Origin: JBCCKC01 sp039182435
GTDB lineage: Bacteria; Verrucomicrobiota; Verrucomicrobiia; Opitutales; Coraliomargaritaceae
Assembly: GCA_039182435.1 (NCBI GenBank)
Contig: JBCDCC010000078.1
Coordinates: forward strand, 1 to 10,294
Direction of reading: 5' to 3'
DNA: 10,294 nucleotides
Position 1 is the stretch's first letter. The number at the start of each line of letters is the position of its first letter. Shown here piece by piece: positions 1-7,718 of this stretch. The translations under genes were made by a program, and so were the position numbers. The notes beneath the pieces were generated by a model. The model was given only the letters and a program-made list of their open reading frames with translations. It was not told the origin of the DNA and ran no database searches.

Positions 1-816
1 CGGCTCCACGATGCGCGGATCGTAGATAATCCAGTCCAAGCTCGAAAAGAGCAGTGTGATCGTATGTGCGACTGTAAAGACTGATGCTTGTAAGAGTAAG
101 GAACGCCAGTGATGAGACAGAAAGAACAAACCCAGAATAAACAGGATGTGGTCAAAACCCATCGGTAAAATATGCTCAAAGCCGATCCGAATGTAGCGAA
201 GGATGAACCCAAAGGTGTTCCCATCCTCACTGACCACCGGATCAACTGCCGTGTCGCCACTCGGCGTATCGACCTTCGCAAAGGTATAGGCCGGGCTCGA
301 TTGCCCCGGCTCCAACCACCGAGTCAACGGCCGCGCCCCTGCTTGATCGGAGGCAATGGTCAGCACGAAAGGGAACTCGACTTTGAGAAAGATATCGGTC
401 CGCAATTTCAGACTACCGGACTCCACCCCAAGCGGGAAGCTATAACTCAAGTTTGCCATCGGTGCCGCCCATTGCTCTGTAAATTTCTCCAACGGCAAGG
501 AGGGGAATTCAAAGCCATCCAACTGCAGCTCCTGAACCTGCCCATCAATCTCGATCAATAAACATTCCAGCAAGGCCTCTGAAAGTGCCGCTTGCTCTGA
601 CAAGGTTGCACTCGCCTCTTTTGCCGTCAGGGCATGATAGCGAATCGGATTACCAATCAGCTTCGTAAAATCGACTTGGAGATCAAGTTGCCCCCGTCCT
701 TGATCCAGCTGAATGTCGACGCTGGCCCGCGTCATATTTAAATAATGCGCCTGCAGCCCTGAGCTGCCAAGCAGCATAAAAAGGCCCCAACAGCGCAGGC
801 GATCAAACAGCCACAT
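1..816 (-). CDS. HupE/UreJ-family membrane protein with N-terminal exported domain (partial, C-terminus beyond left edge)
   Basis: The open frame reads from ATG at 816 to the window edge, giving 272 residues without a stop. Residues 1-23 look like a signal peptide (hydrophobic stretch WGLFMLLGSSG, then LQA before H24). Residues 24-200 form a soluble, beta-rich-looking segment with no recognised motif. Membrane segments start near residue 203 and contain H215, then the G-F-D-H motif at 220-223 and an H-rich second helix with H251. This matches the HupE/UreJ_2 family, whose members carry a large extracytoplasmic domain before several helices and a His/Asp motif thought to bind nickel or cobalt. 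The rest of the transmembrane part lies outside the window. It follows the amidohydrolase gene by 14 bases and has a good ribosome site, so the two are probably co-transcribed. A metal transport role is inferred from the family. Start choice is firm. Confidence 0.85.
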   Translation of the reverse strand, partial: MWLFDRLRCWGLFMLLGSSGLQAHYLNMTRASVDIQLDQGRGQLDLQVDFTKLIGNPIRYHALTAKEASATLSEQAALSEALLECLLIEIDGQVQELQLDGFEFPSLPLEKFTEQWAAPMANLSYSFPLGVESGSLKLRTDIFLKVEFPFVLTIASDQAGARPLTRWLEPGQSSPAYTFAKVDTPSGDTAVDPVVSEDGNTFGFILRYIRIGFEHILPMGFDHILFILGLFFLSHHWRSLLLQASVFTVAHTITLLFSSLDWIIYDPRIVEP

Positions 817-823
817 CAGCGCG

Positions 824-828
824 CCTCC
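824..828 (-). promoter_or_regulatory. Shine-Dalgarno of the HupE/UreJ-like gene
   Basis: GGAGG on the minus strand lies 7 bases before the ATG at 816 and between the two stop/start sites. It supports translation starting at 816 and coupling to the gene upstream, whose TAA is at 831-833. Confidence 0.7.
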
Positions 829-830
829 GC

Positions 831-2765
831 TTACCACACGACCGGATGCTTCATGCCGTTCGTCACATTGACCAAGCCAGATTCGTTGCCCTCATAAGGC
901 GCAACCAGCACCCATTTCCAAGGCGTGCAGGTCAAATAGGCGAAGACCATATCTTTCGGAAGCCCCGGCATCCCGATCCACTCCATCTCGTCCGCTCGCG
1001 CATAAAGAAATTCAAGTTCTTCGGCGACTTCCTCCGCTGTTCGTTGTGACATTAAGCCACCGATCTCATATCGAACCGTGGCCACAACTTCACCGTCATT
1101 GACCAGCGCCCAGCCACCACCGAGCTCCGCAACTGCATTCGCAGCCACAGCCATCGCCGCATCACTGGAACCGAGCACCCAGAGGTTGTGCAAATCATGC
1201 GAGACGGAGCAAGCGACTGCAGAGTTCGGCGTTGCAGGCCCCACACCCTCCCAGAACATACGCCCAACCCGTATCTCATCATGGTAACGATCCACCAGGG
1301 CGCACTTTGTAATGCCCCCAGCCGTATCTCTTTGCACAGCTCCATCCACCACCGGGAGCGTCTTCACTTTAAAATCTTCTTCGAAGTAAAACATCCTCAA
1401 GATGGCCGCCTCGGCTTCCGTCGCACCCTCGCGTGGCGACTCCACGACGAAGTGCTCAGCCTCCAAAGTGCCACCGACCTTCATCGTGTTGTAGGCCCAA
1501 TCTGGATACGTCACTTCCGGCACCTCGAGCAAATACTCTCCGTCCTTGTAGGCCAGCTGGCCGCTGGCATAGACTTGCTCAATCGCCACCGTTTCAGGAT
1601 CCGATAGCAACACGACATCCGCATAGCGCCCAGGCGCAATACTTCCCACCAGGTGCTCCACCTGCCAGTGTCGCGCAGGATACAAAGAAGCCATCGCATA
1701 GGCCTTCTCAAGTGGTGCCCCCGCCTTGATCGCGACGCGGATGTTATAATCCATCGTTCCCTGCTCCAAGGAAGCGGCCACATCTCGGTCATCCGTTGAT
1801 ACACTCATATGCGACCAGTCCTCCAACTCGCGCTCAATCGCATAGGGGATGAACGTGGCAATCGCATCCGGCTTCAGCTGCAAAAACACCCCGCGACTTA
1901 CCTTCTCCCATGCTTCCTCTGCCAGCCGGAGAGCGTGGTCACTCGAAAGCCCGGCTGCCGCATACGCATTGATCTCCTTCGGGGCAAAGAGTCCAGAGCC
2001 ATGCCCTTCAACCACCCCGCGCTGCTCCCAGGTTGCTTGCATCATCTCCCAGAGTCGGCGATAGCCCGGCGAGTCCGGATTCCACACACTCGACCAGTCC
2101 ATCACCTCGCCCAGTCCCAGAGTGCGGATGTCATCCTCCATAAAGTGGACCATTTCCTCATAGCCGTAATAGCCGCCCCCCATCTCAAAGGCCGTCGGCG
2201 GCGTGGCCGAACCCACCGCGATAAACACCTTCTGCGGGCTACCGGCCTCCTCCGCCATCAGCCAGAAATCATTGTTATGACAACCGACCACGTTGGACAT
2301 CTCATGCGAGCCCTCGACCGTCCACGTGTTACCGTCTGAAATCACCATCGGCGCCTCGTGCTCAGGCGTGACATGGCTGCTCTCAATATGCTTATGCGAT
2401 TCACCAAAGCCCGGCACCGCCCAGTAACCAGTCATGTCAATCGTCTCCAGCGCTTCGCCTTCATAGCCACCCGTCGCGCCGACCCAAGCGACCCGCTTTC
2501 CCGCAATCACGATATCCTGCGCTTCCACCCACATGCCGATGTGCACATTGAGTAGAGTGACATTCTGCAACAACACATCCGCTGGCTTCTTCCCCATCGC
2601 CACCAGCGCCGCATGCTGCCGCGCCGAAGCCTCCTCATTAAAATCAAAATCGCGATCCTTCTCCGGCGGCGTCGCCACTTTGGCGATTCCGTGCTCAGCA
2701 TCGTGAGCGAGCAGTGGATGTAGGCATGCCAAACAAAGAACAAGAAAGCCGAGCAGGTTTTTCAT
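831..2765 (-). CDS. Exported adenine-deaminase-like amidohydrolase
   Basis: The product is 644 residues if started at ATG 2765. That start gives a classic signal peptide (MKNLLGFLVLCLACLHPLLA, then H). The frame stays open upstream to a TTG at 2828, but this would bury the signal peptide. Visible adenine deaminase features, numbered from the 2765 start, are the metal site H124-K-H126 followed by IESS, SHEMSNV near 153, GEVM with metal-ligand candidate E220, GHGSGL with H255, SDH at 275-277, STDD with D325/D326, and the C-terminal domain signature S-H-D-L-H-N at 522-527 with GLMS near 570. The family deaminates adenine to hypoxanthine in the cytoplasm with a binuclear metal centre. This member is odd: it is predicted to be exported, the usual SDHE reads SDHA, the usual REGS reads LKPD, and DPHE reads EGSHE. 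The substrate may therefore differ, so I give no gene symbol. Family assignment is strong; reaction is uncertain. Confidence 0.88.
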   Translation of the reverse strand: MKNLLGFLVLCLACLHPLLAHDAEHGIAKVATPPEKDRDFDFNEEASARQHAALVAMGKKPADVLLQNVTLLNVHIGMWVEAQDIVIAGKRVAWVGATGGYEGEALETIDMTGYWAVPGFGESHKHIESSHVTPEHEAPMVISDGNTWTVEGSHEMSNVVGCHNNDFWLMAEEAGSPQKVFIAVGSATPPTAFEMGGGYYGYEEMVHFMEDDIRTLGLGEVMDWSSVWNPDSPGYRRLWEMMQATWEQRGVVEGHGSGLFAPKEINAYAAAGLSSDHALRLAEEAWEKVSRGVFLQLKPDAIATFIPYAIERELEDWSHMSVSTDDRDVAASLEQGTMDYNIRVAIKAGAPLEKAYAMASLYPARHWQVEHLVGSIAPGRYADVVLLSDPETVAIEQVYASGQLAYKDGEYLLEVPEVTYPDWAYNTMKVGGTLEAEHFVVESPREGATEAEAAILRMFYFEEDFKVKTLPVVDGAVQRDTAGGITKCALVDRYHDEIRVGRMFWEGVGPATPNSAVACSVSHDLHNLWVLGSSDAAMAVAANAVAELGGGWALVNDGEVVATVRYEIGGLMSQRTAEEVAEELEFLYARADEMEWIGMPGLPKDMVFAYLTCTPWKWVLVAPYEGNESGLVNVTNGMKHPVVW

Positions 2766-2794
2766 AAGTGCTAGCCAGCATAGGAGATGCCAAG

Positions 2795-2837
2795 GCACCA
2801 AAAGGACTAGGAACTGTGCACGCATCAAATTTGGTGC
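2795..2837. repeat. Inverted repeat in the divergent helicase/amidohydrolase region
   Basis: GCACCAAA (2795-2802) and TTTGGTGC (2830-2837) form a perfect 8-base inverted repeat with a 27-base gap. It sits in the 129-base region between the divergent amidohydrolase and helicase starts. It would lie in the leader of the amidohydrolase transcript, where it could be an operator or a hairpin. No convincing -35/-10 pair was found on either strand here. Such an arm length can occur by chance. Confidence 0.3.
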
Positions 2838-2894
2838 TTACCTAATAATAGCTGACCCTTTACAGCAGCCCGATCTCCCCCAATGTAATGAAAA

Positions 2895-5357
2895 GTGGAT
2901 ACACTCGCATCCAGTTTAACGGTGCCGGATCTCTGGCAGCAGCAAGCCATCAACCTGATCCGCGCCGGGCAGGATGTCGTTGTCAGCGCGCCCACCGGAG
3001 CAGGCAAAACCCTCATCTTCGAGCAGATCGTCGAGAAGTCCTTTTCCGGTCGAGCCGTCTTTACCGTGCCCACCCGCGCGCTGGCCAATGATAAACTCCA
3101 AGAGTGGCAGGCCAAAGGCTGGCGTGTGGGCATCGAAACCGGCGACCTCAGCTACAATCAAGATGCGCCCATCATCATCGCCACACTCGAAACCCAGAAA
3201 CGAGCACTCATGACGGGCCGAGGACCCAAACTCCTTGTCATCGATGAATATCAAATGATCGGTGACCCTGCCCGCGGGGTAAACTACGAGCTCGCCCTCG
3301 CCATGGCTCCGCCGGGCACTCAACTGCTCCTACTCAGCGGCAGTGTCGCCAACTCGCACGAAATCGCCGATTGGCTCCGCGCTTGCGGGCGCAAGGTCGC
3401 CACTGTGCACCATACAGAGCGCCCAGTCCCCCTCGATCAAATGCAGCTCGATGCATTGCCCGACCATCTCCCAAAGAACATCCACGGGCGCTGGCCACGC
3501 TACATCGCACGCGCCCTCGAAGCCGGACTCGGCCCAATCCTCGTTTTTGCCCCACGACGCAAAGCGGCCGAAGCGCTCGCCAGAACCCTCGCCAGCGCCT
3601 TGCCCAACCCGAGCCCAATCGTCCTCACACCCGAGCAAAAAGCGATCGCAGGCCATGAACTCAGCCGCGCCTTAAAGCACCGCATCGCCTTCCACCACAG
3701 CGGCCTCAGCTACGCCCAACGAGCCGCCCTCGTCGAGCCCCTAGCCAAAGCCAACCAACTCAAAGTCATCGTGGCCACCACCGGACTCGCCGCCGGGATC
3801 AACTTCGCCATGCGCTCCGTCCTCGTGCTCGATCGCGAATATCGCATCGGCGAGTCCCATCGCAACCTCCGCCCAGACGAGCTCCTCCAGATGTTCGGGC
3901 GTGCCGGTCGCCGAGGCCTCGATACCAGCGGCACCGTCCTTTACACTGGTAACTGCCCCCGCCTCTCCGAAGCCAAGCCCCTCCAACTCAAACGCGAGAG
4001 CATCGTCGACTGGCCTTCCCTCATCACCGTCATCCAGACCGCCCACGCAAACGGTAAATCCCCCCTCGACGCCACCCGAGAACTCACCGAACGACTCTTC
4101 TCCAAAAAGCAGATCCGGCTCGGCCTTGATAACTTCATCCAACAGCGCCCCGGCACCAAAGTCGGCGAAGTCGCAACCAAGCAGGAGCAATCCCTCGATG
4201 GCGGCGTCGTCACCGAATTTCTCAACAGCGATGGCATCTGGGAGCGAAAACGAGCCCCCACCCTCTTTAAGCTCGAAGACACCTACTATCGCGACGAAGA
4301 CATCTGGCGCCCCGGCCTGAGTAGCCCCAGAATTGTCGCCAGCATCCGCCTCGGCACGATCTGTAAATTCATCGACGGCCGCGAGCGCCGCTATGGCCTC
4401 GAAGTGCCACTCGCCAGTTTTCCACAAACCAAAGACGACGACCGCCTCCTGCTCAGCAAATGGCTTCTCAAGGCACTTCGTGCACAAGCCCGTGAGGCAG
4501 GCAGGCAAGCCAATGTCCCCAAGCTCTGGAAAATCGAATCCATCGAGCAAAGGATCCTCCCCCAGCTACCACTCCTCACTCGTGGCGGACGTAACGTCGA
4601 GCTCGACCAACGCAACGACACCCTGTATTCAAAACTCGACTACAGCGAGGCCGAGATTTACGCGCTTAAAGATCTCAACGGCAACGGCCTCCTCAACCCC
4701 AAAGAACGCAAACGCCAAATCGCAGGCACCAAGACCGCGCTACTCTCTCGAGACGGCAAAACGATCAACAAGCCACGAACCGTCGCCGAATATTGGTTCG
4801 CCCTCGGCCTGATCGACGCCCAAGCCAGACCCACCCGACGCGGCATCATCTTCTCCCTCTTTAATCACGGCGAAGGCCTCGCCGTCGCCGCCGGACTCGA
4901 AGCCACCCACTACCCGATTGAAGAGCTCCTCTACGACCTCGCCAACCTACGCGCTGGTCACCGCTTCAATGCCCTCGCCATCGGCGGTCGCCCCCTGACC
5001 AACCTCTGTCAGGAACGCTACGGGCTCCGCAGCATCCCCGGCTACCTCCGGAGAGGCCTCCCCGAAGACTACGGCGAAGGCGCCAGCGAAATCCTCTACA
5101 ACATCAAGCACGCCTCCAGTCAGGCTGAACATTACATCGACGACGAACTCAGCCATGGCGACATCGAGCGCGCCCGCATCGAGTGGAAAAGTCTCCGCCA
5201 GCACATCGCCCACGCCCCCGATCACGACTGGGACCGCTGGCGCGAACTCAAAACCGCCAGCCTCGCCTCACTCGCTCACGAAGGCCAGGAACTCCCCTTC
5301 GAAAACCTACCCCCGCTCACCCGGCAACAACGCACGCAATGGCAAGCACCGGCTTGA
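2895..5357 (+). CDS. Ski2-like DEAD/DEAH-box SF2 helicase
   Basis: An 820-residue protein from a GTG start at 2895. An in-frame TGA at 2889 rules out any earlier start, and homology begins by residue 10 (PDLWQQQAINLI, Q-motif-like). ATP-dependent helicase motifs are all visible: I APTGAGKT (32-39), Ia PTRALANDK (59-67), II DEYQ (117-120), III SGS (148-150), V ATTGLAAGIN (294-303) and VI QMFGRAGRRG (332-341). The arrangement and motif VI resemble Ski2/Hel308-type RNA or DNA helicases. Motif II DEYQ departs from the common DEAD/DEVH. Residues about 360-820 form a long C-terminal part I cannot assign to a domain; it includes DLNGNGLLNPKE at 593-604, which fits an EF-hand loop pattern. No strong Shine-Dalgarno precedes the GTG. 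An out-of-frame ATG lies 7 bases upstream at 2888. Nucleic acid target and pathway are unknown; the gene stands alone, with no nuclease or other partner beside it. Confidence 0.92.
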   Translation: MDTLASSLTVPDLWQQQAINLIRAGQDVVVSAPTGAGKTLIFEQIVEKSFSGRAVFTVPTRALANDKLQEWQAKGWRVGIETGDLSYNQDAPIIIATLETQKRALMTGRGPKLLVIDEYQMIGDPARGVNYELALAMAPPGTQLLLLSGSVANSHEIADWLRACGRKVATVHHTERPVPLDQMQLDALPDHLPKNIHGRWPRYIARALEAGLGPILVFAPRRKAAEALARTLASALPNPSPIVLTPEQKAIAGHELSRALKHRIAFHHSGLSYAQRAALVEPLAKANQLKVIVATTGLAAGINFAMRSVLVLDREYRIGESHRNLRPDELLQMFGRAGRRGLDTSGTVLYTGNCPRLSEAKPLQLKRESIVDWPSLITVIQTAHANGKSPLDATRELTERLFSKKQIRLGLDNFIQQRPGTKVGEVATKQEQSLDGGVVTEFLNSDGIWERKRAPTLFKLEDTYYRDEDIWRPGLSSPRIVASIRLGTICKFIDGRERRYGLEVPLASFPQTKDDDRLLLSKWLLKALRAQAREAGRQANVPKLWKIESIEQRILPQLPLLTRGGRNVELDQRNDTLYSKLDYSEAEIYALKDLNGNGLLNPKERKRQIAGTKTALLSRDGKTINKPRTVAEYWFALGLIDAQARPTRRGIIFSLFNHGEGLAVAAGLEATHYPIEELLYDLANLRAGHRFNALAIGGRPLTNLCQERYGLRSIPGYLRRGLPEDYGEGASEILYNIKHASSQAEHYIDDELSHGDIERARIEWKSLRQHIAHAPDHDWDRWRELKTASLASLAHEGQELPFENLPPLTRQQRTQWQAPA

Positions 5358-5388
5358 TCCAATACTGACAAGAGTCCTAAAAGGTAGC

Positions 5389-5417
5389 GCAGGAGCGTCC
5401 CCGCGCCGCACTCCTGC
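5389..5417 (+). terminator. Possible terminator or REP-like hairpin after the helicase
   Basis: A perfect 7-base stem GCAGGAG/CTCCTGC surrounds a GC-rich 15-base loop, 32 bases after the helicase stop. Only a short, interrupted T-run (GTTTTC) follows, 7-12 bases later, so it is a weak intrinsic terminator at best. Its GC-rich body could equally be a dispersed intergenic repeat. Confidence 0.35.
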
Positions 5418-5478
5418 CTTCAAGTTTTCATCGGCCACAAGACGACACGTCCTCGGCGACACAGCGCCGAAGACCCAA

Positions 5479-5498
5479 TTGACACGAACTTGTGTCAA
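5479..5498. promoter_or_regulatory. Perfect palindromic operator candidate upstream of amiE
   Basis: TTGACAC (5479-5485) and GTGTCAA (5492-5498) are exact 7-base inverted arms around a 6-base spacer, 90 bases before the amiE start. The left arm contains TTGACA, identical to a sigma-70 -35 box, but no good -10 lies 16-18 bases downstream. The shape fits a dimeric repressor or activator site, which could control amide-inducible expression in place of AmiC/AmiR. Confidence 0.45.
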
Positions 5499-5575
5499 AA
5501 CTTAAGCCCCGCGTGCTTGGGTATGGTTGATGCTCCTCTCAAAAACTAGCAGGGAGCTAAACAATCATTCAAAAT

Positions 5576-5582
5576 AAGGGGG
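5576..5582 (+). promoter_or_regulatory. Shine-Dalgarno of amiE
   Basis: AAGGGGG, 6 bases before the ATG at 5589. It confirms the start and is stronger than any ribosome site seen before the neighbouring helicase and amiB. Confidence 0.7.
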
Positions 5583-5588
5583 TAAGCG

Positions 5589-6629
5589 ATGAGACATGGG
5601 GATATTTCGAGTAGCGCAGACACTGTTGGTGTCGCAGTTGTTAATTATAAAATGCCGCGGCTGCACACCCGCGAAGAAGTTTTAGAGAACGCCAAAAGTA
5701 TCGGCGAAATGCTTAAGGGGATGAAAGTCGGGCTCCCCGGCATGGACCTGGTCATCTTTCCAGAATACAGCACCATGGGCATCATGTATGATCCCGGCGA
5801 AATGATGGAGACGGCCGCCGTCGTCCCCGGGGATGAGACCCGAATATTCAGCGAGGCCTGCCGCGAAGCTGGGGTATGGGGGGTGTTTTCACTCACCGGT
5901 GAGCGGCACGAAGAACATCCGAATAAAGCACCTTATAACACCCTGGTTCTGATCAACGATCAGGGAGAAATCGTTCAGAAGTATCGCAAATGCATCCCAT
6001 GGTGCCCGATCGAAGGCTGGTATCCGGGCGACCGGACCTACGTCACCGAAGGTCCGAAGGGACTCAAGTTGAGCATGATCATTTGCGATGACGGCAACTA
6101 CCCGGAGATCTGGAGAGATTGCGCGATGAAAGGGGCCGAGCTCATCATTCGCTGTCAGGGCTACATGTATCCCGCCAAGGACCAGCAAGTCATGATGGCG
6201 AAGACTATGGCCTGGGCAAACAACAGCTACGTGGCCGTGGCCAATGCGACCGGTTTTGATGGGGTCTATTCCTACTTTGGGCATTCAGCGATCATCGGCT
6301 TCGATGGCCGCACGCTTGGCGAATGCGGCGAAGAGGATATGGGCATCCAGTATGCGCAGCTCTCAGTCAGCCAGATTCGCGACGCGCGCGCCAACGACCA
6401 ATCACAAAACCACCTCTTCAAATTGCTGCACCGTGGTTACACCGGTGTCCACAATTCCGGTGACGGCGATAAGGGCGTCGCCACCTGCCCGTTTGAATTC
6501 TATCGGAGCTGGGTGCTCGATGCCGAAAAGACACAAGAGGATGTGGAGAAGATCACACGTTCAACAGTCGGGGTCAAAGACTGTCCCGTCGGCAACCTCC
6601 CGGTCGACGGCAAAGAGAAATCCGTCTAA
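5589..6629 (+). CDS. amiE: Aliphatic amidase (acylamide amidohydrolase)
   Basis: AmiE hydrolyses short aliphatic amides such as acetamide and propionamide to the acid and ammonia in the cytoplasm, supplying carbon and nitrogen. The protein is 346 residues, the same length as Pseudomonas AmiE as I recall it, and begins with the family hallmark MRHGDISSS. It is a nitrilase-superfamily enzyme: the catalytic Glu-Lys-Cys are E59 (FPEY), K134 (KYRK) and C166 (IICDDGN), with the extra conserved E142 (PIEGW). The sequence stays close to the proteobacterial enzyme end to end. K134 is followed by C135 where I recall Ile in Pseudomonas. An AmiB-type ATPase gene follows after 33 bases, as in the Pseudomonas order amiE-amiB, so the two form an operon. 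No amide sensor (amiC), antiterminator (amiR) or permease (amiS) lies nearby. The high conservation is compatible with transfer from another phylum. Confidence 0.97.
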   Translation: MRHGDISSSADTVGVAVVNYKMPRLHTREEVLENAKSIGEMLKGMKVGLPGMDLVIFPEYSTMGIMYDPGEMMETAAVVPGDETRIFSEACREAGVWGVFSLTGERHEEHPNKAPYNTLVLINDQGEIVQKYRKCIPWCPIEGWYPGDRTYVTEGPKGLKLSMIICDDGNYPEIWRDCAMKGAELIIRCQGYMYPAKDQQVMMAKTMAWANNSYVAVANATGFDGVYSYFGHSAIIGFDGRTLGECGEEDMGIQYAQLSVSQIRDARANDQSQNHLFKLLHRGYTGVHNSGDGDKGVATCPFEFYRSWVLDAEKTQEDVEKITRSTVGVKDCPVGNLPVDGKEKSV

Positions 6630-6662
6630 TCCTCTTCGGCTAGACTGCTCAAAGCGATCCCT

Positions 6663-7718
6663 ATGCCCTTCTTGAACGATGTGATCGAGACCAACAAAGC
6701 TAAGCTTAGTCAAGAACGAGCCGAGCGGACGGTCGCTTCGACCTCACGCTTTCTCTTTGAACCGGATGCGGTCCTGGAGAGTTTGGCCGCTCGAATAGTG
6801 GGGCAGCCGGATGCGCTCAGCGCACTGCATGACATGCTGCATGTCGTGAAGGCGGACTTTTCAAGCACCACCCGTCCACGCTGCGTGATGCTCTTTGTGG
6901 GCTCCACCGGCGTAGGTAAAACCGAAGTAGTCCGTCTCTTAAGCGAGTCCCTACTCGGCAGTCAGAACGCACTTTGCCGGATCGACATGAACACGCTGGC
7001 ACAGGAGCACTATTCGGCCTCGCTGCTCGGAGCGCCTCCCGGATACGTCGGCAGTAAAGAGAATCACAGCCTCTTGGATGCCGACAAAGTCGAAGGCAGC
7101 TTCAGTCGGCCCGGGATCGTGCTTTTCGATGAACTGGAGAAAGCGCACGACGCAGTCAATCGGGCACTCTTGAATGTCATGGACAACGGCGAACTTACGC
7201 TGTCGACCGGAACCAAGTCGATGGACTTCCGCAATGCAATGATCTTCATGACGAGTAACATCGGCGCGCGTGAATTGGCTGCCTACCGACAGAGTTTCAC
7301 CCGAGGATGGCGCAAACTGCTGGCACGGACGCCTTCCAGGTCAAAGGAAAAATCGATCCTTCAAACCGCGCTCGAAAAGCGATTTGATCCCGAGTTCATC
7401 AATCGAATTGATCGCATCGTTTACTTCAATGAACTCGACGCACAATGGTTGGATGCCTTGGTCGAGATCGAGCTCAACGATCTAAAGAAGCGCCTCTCCA
7501 AACGCGGGCTGACCTTTCACATCACCGAGACAGCCAAGCAGCACTTGCTTGAGGTTTATGACACACGCTACGGTGCCAGAGCACTCAAGCGCCGAGTCCG
7601 AAAGGTCTTAGAGCCCGCCCTCGCCCGAGCGATGAATAAAGCAACCGACAAAACCCTATTTACCGCAAGCTACGAGAATAACACTCTCAGTATCACGGCC
7701 GAAAAACCGACAGGATAG
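6663..7718 (+). CDS. amiB: AmiB-type Clp-like AAA+ ATPase
   Basis: A 351-residue protein made of one AAA+ module of the ClpA/B/C second-domain (D2) type. It shows Walker A GSTGVGKT (80-87), pore loop GAPPGYVG (123-130), Walker B IVLFDELEK (152-160), sensor 1 TSN (197-199), arginine-finger candidate R248 in FINRID, and sensor 2 GAR (304-306) in the C-terminal small domain. The first 40 residues are short and lack a Clp N-domain or zinc-binding domain. I see no I/L-G-F tripeptide loop for docking ClpP, so it probably remodels proteins without degrading them. In Pseudomonas aeruginosa amiB is the second gene of the amidase operon and encodes a Clp-like ATPase proposed to assist the amidase; the name is assigned from that position and family. 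The start has no clear Shine-Dalgarno and lies 33 bases after amiE, suggesting expression with it. Confidence 0.85.
   Translation: MPFLNDVIETNKAKLSQERAERTVASTSRFLFEPDAVLESLAARIVGQPDALSALHDMLHVVKADFSSTTRPRCVMLFVGSTGVGKTEVVRLLSESLLGSQNALCRIDMNTLAQEHYSASLLGAPPGYVGSKENHSLLDADKVEGSFSRPGIVLFDELEKAHDAVNRALLNVMDNGELTLSTGTKSMDFRNAMIFMTSNIGARELAAYRQSFTRGWRKLLARTPSRSKEKSILQTALEKRFDPEFINRIDRIVYFNELDAQWLDALVEIELNDLKKRLSKRGLTFHITETAKQHLLEVYDTRYGARALKRRVRKVLEPALARAMNKATDKTLFTASYENNTLSITAEKPTG

Larger units (their letters stand above)
5358..5588 (+). other. Helicase-amiE intergenic region with hairpins
   Basis: These 231 bases contain three inverted repeats in order: GCAGGAG/CTCCTGC (5389-5417), TCGGCG/CGCCGA with a 6-base loop (5453-5470), and TTGACAC/GTGTCAA (5479-5498). 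The rest has no coding signal. It should hold both the end of the helicase transcript and the promoter and leader of amiE. In Pseudomonas the amiE leader carries an antitermination target for AmiR, but no amiR is seen here. Confidence 0.5.

Noticed and set aside
172..561. Plus-strand open frame of 129 codons
   Set aside because: It lies opposite the HupE/UreJ-like gene, whose frame is open to the window edge and shows a signal peptide and family motif.
2888..3091. ATG at 2888 as an alternative helicase start
   Set aside because: It is out of frame with the helicase motifs and its frame ends at about 3091; the GTG at 2895 is the first in-frame start after a stop.
3741..4550. Minus-strand open frame of 269 codons rich in Gly, Ala, Asp and Glu
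   Set aside because: It is the antisense shadow of the helicase, whose C-ending codons create long reverse frames; it has no recognisable motif.
5520..5533. GG-N10-GC spacing resembling a sigma-54 promoter upstream of amiE
   Set aside because: Only the invariant dinucleotides match; the flanking bases fit TGGCAC-N5-TTGC poorly, and such matches are common by chance.
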